Shown: one piece after another, positions 57,756 through 64,000 of the stretch
Position numbering within the stretch: the stretch's first letter is position 1
Layout: every line of letters begins with the position of its first letter
Source of the DNA: Adineta vaga
Lineage: Eukaryota; Rotifera
Assembly: GCA_021613535.1 (NCBI GenBank)
Contig: CP075493.1
Location: 124,001-188,000, forward strand
Direction: 5' to 3'
DNA: 64,000 nt
Made by a program: the position numbers and the translations under genes
Notes under the pieces: generated by a model
What the model was told of the DNA's origin: nothing
Database searches by the model: none
Seen by the model: only the letters and a program-made list of their open reading frames with translations

Positions 57756-58553
57756 TCAAATAGAAGTTTTTTTGCTCAGATAATGCGATATTTCTCTTTC
57801 CAATGTATGAATGAGTGCCTGCAGGATACAATCTAGACTTACTGCAGTAGCACGCTTGAAAAGTGTTGTAGGAAAAATAGGGATACAGCCCAGTTCTTTA
57901 GCTTCTGGATTATAATAAAACTGCGTAATCCAACAATCATTAGTTGCTACGCGCCACCATGCATCTTGTAAAAACCCGTCAGATTCATTTCGAACGATGT
58001 CAAGTTTTGCATGATCTGCTCCTTCATCGAGAATGACATGATTGATATCTTCTAAGTCGAATTGTACAACAACACATGGACACATTTCTTGAGGCAGTGA
58101 AGTTGATGATGTCGAGGATGATGATAATTGATCGTGAGCCCTGATCTCAAGAGGATTGTACATCGCTCTCACATGTTCGAGACCTGAAATGACGACAGAC
58201 CTCACCCAGTGAACAAATTCTTGGAATGTGGTGTGTGGACCATTTTCAAGATGCATCCGTAGAAGTTGATAATACATAAACGGACCAACCAGTTCGGCCG
58301 CTTCCGGTTCTACAGGGCGACTGGCCATCGTGTATGCGATGCCAATATCGTCTACCCAACAGTTCACCAGCTCATAAAGAAAAGTACAAAAGCTTGCTAG
58401 ACAGATAGTTGCCAGCGTTGTGCTGCATTCATCCGCATATTGAAGCATCGCACATAAGATGCTTTTGTCCACTATTGATGGTACCGTAAAAGCCGGCACC
58501 ACTGATGGTAAGTGTAATGTCCATCTATACAAAGTTTTCGTTAGGAAAATCAT
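57756..58553 (-). CDS. Unrecognised protein, 265-codon open frame
   Basis: Long, complex, non-repetitive frame with normal amino-acid composition, so probably real. I do not recognise the family. Visible: a helical, moderately hydrophobic N-terminal third (ILCAMLQYADECSTTLATIC …), an EFVHWVRSVVISGLEHVRAM segment, a Ser/Thr-rich linker (SSSSTSSTS), then a beta-like part (CVVVQFDLEDINHVILDEG) with a Trp-rich patch (DAWWRVATNDCWITQFYY). The stop (TAG) is at 57758-57756. The true 5' end is uncertain: an acceptor-like TTTGTATAG just before codon 11 suggests this may be the last exon of a larger gene extending past 58553. Context gives no clue: a MITE on the 3' side, repeats on the 5' side. Confidence 0.6.
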   Translation of the reverse strand: MIFLTKTLYRWTLHLPSVVPAFTVPSIVDKSILCAMLQYADECSTTLATICLASFCTFLYELVNCWVDDIGIAYTMASRPVEPEAAELVGPFMYYQLLRMHLENGPHTTFQEFVHWVRSVVISGLEHVRAMYNPLEIRAHDQLSSSSTSSTSLPQEMCPCVVVQFDLEDINHVILDEGADHAKLDIVRNESDGFLQDAWWRVATNDCWITQFYYNPEAKELGCIPIFPTTLFKRATAVSLDCILQALIHTLEREISHYLSKKTSI

Positions 58554-58943
58554 TCAAAAAAGAAACGGTTTTGTCTGATTTTTCGAGAACACGGGAACCA
58601 GCTTTCTTGTATCTTTTCAGGTACGTTCAGGAAACTCACTAATATGAAATGTGCATGAGTTCAAATTCACAACTACCGCTTCTTATTCCAACATGTTGCC
58701 ATGCTCAACTATATGATGACCCAATTTGCTTTCTCTCTATATCAGTTAAAAAACCTAAGGATATTCAGGCCGAACTATCACCCACATCGCTAAACTACTA
58801 AATTTAAAATGTCATCTGCTAGTGGCTGTCCTATATGAAACTATTTAGTCCCTTAAAAACGATAAGACACAGTTTCAGAGACTGATTAATTTCATATACA
58901 ACAAACGCCAGCAGCTTAAATTTTAAATTTACTAGTTTAATGA

Positions 58944-58997
58944 TAACCCTTCCGGGATCGGTGATGCTTTAAAGCGTCACCGGTCCCGGAAGGGTTA
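58944..58997. repeat. Near-perfect hairpin, 27-bp arms, no loop
   Basis: TAACCCTTCCGGGATCGGTG ATGCTTT is followed immediately by its near-complement. The two mismatches would be G-U pairs if transcribed. GC-richer than the surroundings. Function unknown. Confidence 0.85.
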
Positions 58998-60157
58998 ACG
59001 AAGGTATTCTTTGCCCAAAACACTAATACTCTGATGGCTTTGACAAGATGACATATCACCAGACTATATCAGGCACAAGCAGAGGCATTGTATATAAAAC
59101 GGATAGCAAAGGAAAACTATCGAACACTGGCGTTGAGCGGTGCTGAAATCGATATACCTAATTTTGTTGGAAAAATTATTCGTTAAGTAAATCTCTGATA
59201 ACTCAATTTCTCGATAGCGTACATGGCTATATTCTGATTTTCAGAATAGCAAAAGCAGTTCTTTTTCGGCTGATATCTGATTGTATAAAAAGCAGCTAAC
59301 CGATGTCTAATGAGCAATGTAACAATAATATTAGACTTAATTTAGAGTGACTTTTTTCTAGATTCTATTCTACCATTCTATGTTTTTTTTGCTATTTCTG
59401 CCAATTCATCGTAAAATGGCAGTTGATTCTGCTCAATTCTGGGACAAAAATGACCTCCAGTCAGGAAAAATCAAATACTATTTGGTTACTCTTGTCGAAG
59501 GACTTCAACTTATTCCTTGTGCAAAACCTTTGGGATTTATCTGTTCTTTCAATTTCTAGGGACAAAAATGAAGTGTACAAAAAAATGCCTTTTTGATTCC
59601 TTTCTCTGCCAATAGGTTTATTTTTTGGCGATAATTCAGCCAATACCTTAGAATACAAATAGAGCTATTCAAAAAATTACTGATGGCAGTTCTGATGCAA
59701 AATTTTAATATAATTTCTTTATCAGGTTGAAACTATAGCTGAAACTCACATACAGCAGTCGAGAGAAGGCTCCGCCCTCTTTTACTTCGACTTCTACAGA
59801 TACTCGAGATCTGAAAGTTTGTGTGCATATACAGTCACCTGAGGTAATCCGGATCAAAGACTAAAAAATACATATTGTTTTGTTCGTTCTCATTCATTGT
59901 ACGTCCTATGAAAGTGATTCTTTTATCATAACCAGATCCAAGTGTGTTCTATTAATTGACAAAAAAACACTGAAAAAGCACGTGTTAAAAAAAATAATAG
60001 TAAAACGGTCGTGAAGGAGTATGCGCTGATCCAAATTATCCGAATTGGGGTAATTCATATCAATCAATCGATCTAGATGGGGTAACTGGAATCACTCCAG
60101 CTATTTTAGCTGGAGAACACTTGCGAGACCTCTACCACTTTTACAGTAGAACTACGA

Positions 60158-60921
60158 CTAAGGTCTGTCCAGTAAAAAGATGGCCGTTGGTATTTTTGCA
60201 ATCGCTCACGAACGGAAAGAGGTAGAGACCTGCAGTTTTCATCGATAGGCTTCAGCTTGCATTAGACATAGAGCCGTGTCAAATTTGATTGTTCCATAAG
60301 CTGACCAATCAGATCGTTTCTTGATAACAATAATAGGAACACCACTTTGGACAACATGTTCTATTCAATTTTATATTTTTATCTACTTGTTTGGAAGGGA
60401 TAGGTGTAGCCTATCTATCTGCAGAAGGCTGGCCCCTATATCACCTGTCGCTGTTGAGATACAGGGACGATCGAGACCCACGTTTTCGGCCAACACACGG
60501 GAGAGGAATAAGAAATGTACCGTGAAAGAGGCAATTAATCACGTTGATTCCAATGTGCTAGCTGCTTTTAATTTTAACGGCTCGACAGTATTGTTTATAG
60601 AGTATCACCCTCGCCTATATCTCAACAGCGACAGGTGATATAGAAGCCAGCCTTCTGCAGATAGAAAAGCTACACCTATCCCTTCCAAACAAGTAGATAA
60701 AAATATAAAATTGAATAGAACATGTTGTCCAAAGTGGTGTTCCTATTATTGTTATCAAGAAACGATCTGATTGGTCAGCTTATGGAACAATCAAATTTGA
60801 CACGGTTCTATGTCTAATGCAAGCTGAAGCCTATCGATGAAAACTGCAGGTCTCTACCTCTTTCCGTTCGTAAGCGATTGCAAAAATACCAACGGCCATC
60901 TTTTTACTGGAAAGCCCTTAG
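60158..60921. mobile_element. 764-bp palindromic element, arms about 370 bp
   Basis: CTAAGGTCTGTCCAGTAAAA at 60158 pairs with the end …TTTTACTGGAAAGCCCTTAG at 60921. The arms match almost throughout. It shares GTTTCTTGATAACAATAATA and the order of surrounding motifs with the 255-bp ends of 1347-4033, so both are one family. Confidence 0.9.
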
Positions 60922-61029
60922 TATAGGGGTGCACCAGTCCTAGTTTTAACTGCTGAACTGGTTCTCAAACTATTTGAACTTCTTGCTATTAACTTATCGG
61001 CACGTCCTTGTTTTCTGGCCTATATACAT

Positions 61030-62050
61030 AATGTCTATATATGGATGTAATGTTAAATATGTGCTTTTCAGTTTGTTTGTGTCAGGTCAGAGATGGGCAA
61101 CTCCGGCTTTTTTCATGCAGATCTATGGGTGTTAAAGAAGGTAGATGAGATGAAGAGTGGAGTTACCATGTTGCATATGAGTGAGGATCATGACGCCCAG
61201 TTGTCACGATGATGGTTGCTACGGAGTTGTACATAAATTCTCTCGTTGCTAGGGGAGTTAACTCCGGAGTTGCCCATCTCTGCTGTCAGGTGAAAGATTG
61301 AAGGTCAAATGTCACAGATTCCAGAATTCTCTATAACATTCGAGAATCAGGTTACCTAGACTGAAGTTTTTAGATACGTCTAGAACATTCTCAGAAATGT
61401 TTTGAAAAGCTCTAGAGTTCAAAAGTCAACGGTCGAAAGTAGATGGTACTCATCGACCTCTGCGAACGTTCTAAAGAAAGGTTCTTCAGGATCTATCACT
61501 ATTCTTATAACACAGCCCTGATGAATCCGTGAGTAATCTCGTAGTACATCTGTTGAATCCCACATGAATGCCAACATCCCTTCTTCAAATCTTCTTATTG
61601 TGACGATTTTTGATGGAAAAGATGTATGCGCTGATGGAACTACGCCTTGATCTATTTCTTCCTCTTAAATCGCATCTTTTATAGATAGAAACACGCATTT
61701 ATATATGTACAACCAACAGAAAGAAAACGAAGAGAACAAATGTATAAGAGAGCCATAGGTGACAGAAAGAGAAGAACCAAGAAAAGCGGATAGAACGATA
61801 TCGTCATAGATATCGTTACACTTATACCATCATCTTCTTTCGATCTTTACCGTTCGACCTTCGAACTCTAGAGCTTTTCAAAACATTTCGGAGACTGTTC
61901 TAGACGTATCTAGATCAGTCTCGGTTACCTAATTCTAGAATGTTATAGAGAATTCTAGAATCTGTGACCTTTGACCTTCAATCTTTCACCTGACACAAAC
62001 AAACTGAAAAGCACATATTTAACACTACATCCATATATAGACATTATGCA
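61030..62050. repeat. Fold-back element, split by a hAT-type MITE
   Basis: The left arm (61030-61080 plus 61284-61440) is the reverse complement of 61860-62050. Shared motifs include GTGCTTTTCAGTTTGTTTGT and GAAAGATTGAAGGTCAAA. The central part (61440-61860) is AG-rich and not coding. Confidence 0.75.
61088..61283. mobile_element. hAT-type MITE with 8-bp target duplication
   Basis: The ends CAGAGATGGGCAACTCCGG and CCGGAGTTGCCCATCTCTG (plus one extra C) are flanked by TGTCAGGT at 61080-61087 and 61284-61291. The undisturbed second arm of the host fold-back element shows the uninterrupted site, confirming insertion. Confidence 0.85.
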
Positions 62051-62079
62051 TATGGGAATTCCGAAGTTAGCCAATTGTG

Positions 62080-62430
62080 ACTTTCGCCAATTATTGGCGA
62101 AATTCCATACAATATATTGGCGAATTTCTATAGGACATATTGGCGAGAGTCGAGTAAATTGTTATTCATTTAAATAGGACAATCGCAAACTGTGAGTGCA
62201 TGGAAGTTATGTTTTACATTACATGCATGTATGAGAAGCTGCTTAGATAGAACGTCTGTCACCTCACCATTTATGAACAATAACTCTATCATTCTTTGAT
62301 CACCAACTACTAGAAGTATTTATTGGCATAATTCCAATGGAAATTCGTCAATTGGCGAATGTCATGAGGGTGAATTGGCGAAAGTATAATGGATATTCGC
62401 CAATTGGCGAATGGGCACTAGGACAATTCG
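62080..62430. repeat. Cluster of TTCGCCAATTGGCGAA-like motifs
   Basis: Repeated TTGGCGAA/TTCGCCAA motifs in both orientations near 62085, 62100, 62120, 62140, 62350, 62375 and 62398. Possibly a degenerate palindromic element about 350 bp long. Confidence 0.5.
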
Positions 62431-63309
62431 TCGCATATATATTATAATTAATTGACAAAGCTACATATGTAATTCAATTAATAGGATAACTACACTATCA
62501 CAACAGTCGTGTTAGTAACACCAAGTGCAACCTAATATTCTAGTGGTATTGCGAACAAGAAGATACGGATTCACTTGAAAACTACATACAAAATGTTTCG
62601 AAAGTACCAAAAAAGAAAACACAGAATATGAATAGTAAAAAAACTTATAAGAAAGTCTTAAGAGGAGAACGTTATTCAGTTAACTGTCAGACAAAAAATT
62701 TATTTCGTTTGAAATGTTAGGTTGTATTTCAACGTTATGAATCAAACAGATTCAAGCAAACTTCTACTATAGAAAAACATTCTACAACTTAGCGAATGAT
62801 TTTTATCATAGTTCATTTAGTGGATATTTCATTTTTTAGGATGTTTATTTTAGTTAGTGAAAATACAAAGATTTCTTTTATGAAATACACATTAGCTCAC
62901 AACAGTGATCGCTATGTAAAATGAGTATTACCTCCAAATTGAGATTCTCGATAAAATACGGTTCAAGTTAGTACCGCTCCTTTACAGTATACATAATAAA
63001 TTATCAAGAATATCTATTCATAATTATGAAGCCTTAAAAATCCCTTATAGAATCCATCTTCCGTAAACAAAACAATCCAGGTACTGTTTTTTTCAGAAGT
63101 GTAAAGTTTTGAGTTGATTTCTGTTAAGTTTGTTTCGTTACGTATTGTACATTTTTTTAAAATTATTGTTTCTTTTTGCAACGTAATAACCCTTATACAA
63201 TGTTTATCTCGCTCTCTCTCTCTCTACCTTTATATTATGTTAATCTTGTTACAATTAACGAATTATACGACGAATCGTCCGACGACGAATTGTCTGCGAC
63301 GAATTGTCC

Positions 63310-63475
63310 AGTCACCGGCGAATGTCCCGCAGGGCTCGAAACGGGCCTCATTTTCGTGACCCGACCCGGCCCAAAATGGCCCGTGTGTTTTCTATGCCCG
63401 CCCGAGCTCAATAAAATTTGGCTCAGCCCGGACCGCCGTATTTATCATGCCCACCCGGCCCGGCCCGAGACCGAA
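63310..63475. repeat. GC-rich CCCGGCCCG low-complexity stretch
   Basis: Repeated CCCGGCCC, GGCCCGTG and CCCGCCCG motifs in an otherwise AT-rich region. This is the kind of purine/pyrimidine-patterned core also seen as AACCGAACCGAAACCG at 2435-2580. No coding evidence. Confidence 0.5.
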
Positions 63476-64000
63476 GGATAGTTTATTATAAACATTTGCT
63501 CTTTTTATTAGGAGTAAAGGATTCTTTTAGTGATAAGCAATGTTTCCAAAAAGCAAATAGCTAGCATTATGATGTGTCCGGTGGACTTAAATTAAGTGAA
63601 TAAAACTCTACCACTAGAAAATTGTCTGAGTTAAACATGAGTGAACTTAATAAGATGGTATTTCAAAGCATATTTTGATGTGCTGGTCGTAATCAGACAT
63701 AACTCATTGTAATATGTCTCTGAATTTTTGGTAAAATAAGCCTGAACGAAGTGTATCATGTATGTAGATTATATCGTCTTACACTGTAATCGGTTAATGA
63801 AGTAGGACTCAATGAACATTTGTGCAGATGCATGATCAAAAAATGTGGATAACCATTTTTTATAGGTTAACTTTAGTCCACTATAGAAACGTATGATTTT
63901 TAGATCGCTTTGGCAATGAGCAGTAAAATTTTCTTATTGCATGCGGGCTACTTTCATAAATGAGCTAGCTTTTCATATTATTAAAGTACAAGTATTTTAG

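Larger units (their letters stand above)
58554..64000. other. Gene-poor right end with repeats
   Basis: No gene could be supported. It contains palindromes (58793-58942, 58944-58997, 60158-60921, 61030-62050), a nested hAT-type MITE (61088-61283), TTCGCCAATTGGCGAA-type clusters (62080-62430), a short CT microsatellite (63211-63226) and a GC-rich CCCGGCCCG stretch (63310-63475). Short open frames here lack family features. Confidence 0.55.

Overview
The window looks like nuclear DNA of a bdelloid rotifer (inference). It is AT-rich, has split genes with short GT-AG introns (about 52-100 bp), and is packed with small DNA transposons and fold-back elements. It carries many short arrays of the hexamer TGTGGG, which I recall as the bdelloid telomeric repeat, next to genes of fungal or bacterial type. 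No bacterial-style operons, rRNA, tRNA or CRISPR were recognised.

Centre of interest, about 10.5-34 kb: a seven-exon gene (10498-22056) that splices in frame to 2117 codons and encodes a complete fungal-type non-reducing polyketide synthase, SAT-KS-MAT-PT-ACP-ACP*-TE. Every catalytic residue I could check is present, except that the second ACP has Asn where the phosphopantetheine Ser should be. Downstream lie two O-methyltransferases (a damaged + strand copy at 24459-30027 and an intact - strand copy at 30687-31844) and an NAD(P)-dependent extended SDR reductase (32816-33865, -). A 5'-truncated UDP-glycosyltransferase lies upstream (4275-4975) and an SRPBCC-like small protein downstream (50618-51037). 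Together they resemble a horizontally acquired aromatic-polyketide cluster: the synthase makes and releases an aromatic product, and methylation, reduction and possibly glycosylation tailor it. Joint function is inferred from adjacency and family only.

Transposon landscape: the 4.9-kb intron splitting the KS domain holds a nested stack, with a decayed hAT element (8-bp target duplication visible) inside a fold-back MITE inside another repeat. A pogo/Tigger-type transposon with an apparently intact split transposase (37934-40682) has a transposase-less derivative (49512-50487) and a diverged broken relative (51706-52680). A CMC/EnSpm-like two-gene element occupies 41315-47486. A dead Tc1/mariner copy (54919-56588) sits at the exact dyad of a near-perfect palindrome. 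Long palindromes recur at 0.34-0.9, 0.9-1.3, 1.35-4.03, 22.75-24.3, 24.85-26.5, 34.1-35.5, 48.8-49.2, 52.7-53.2, 57.2-57.7, 60.2-60.9 and 61.0-62.05 kb.

Other genes: a three-exon SET-domain protein (36648-37496), a small coiled-coil hypothetical (47673-47996) and an unrecognised 265-codon reading frame (57756-58553, -). Telomere-like arrays occur at about ten places, often as a G-rich arm, a short spacer and a C-rich arm, so each can fold back on itself. Some share a short non-telomeric flank.
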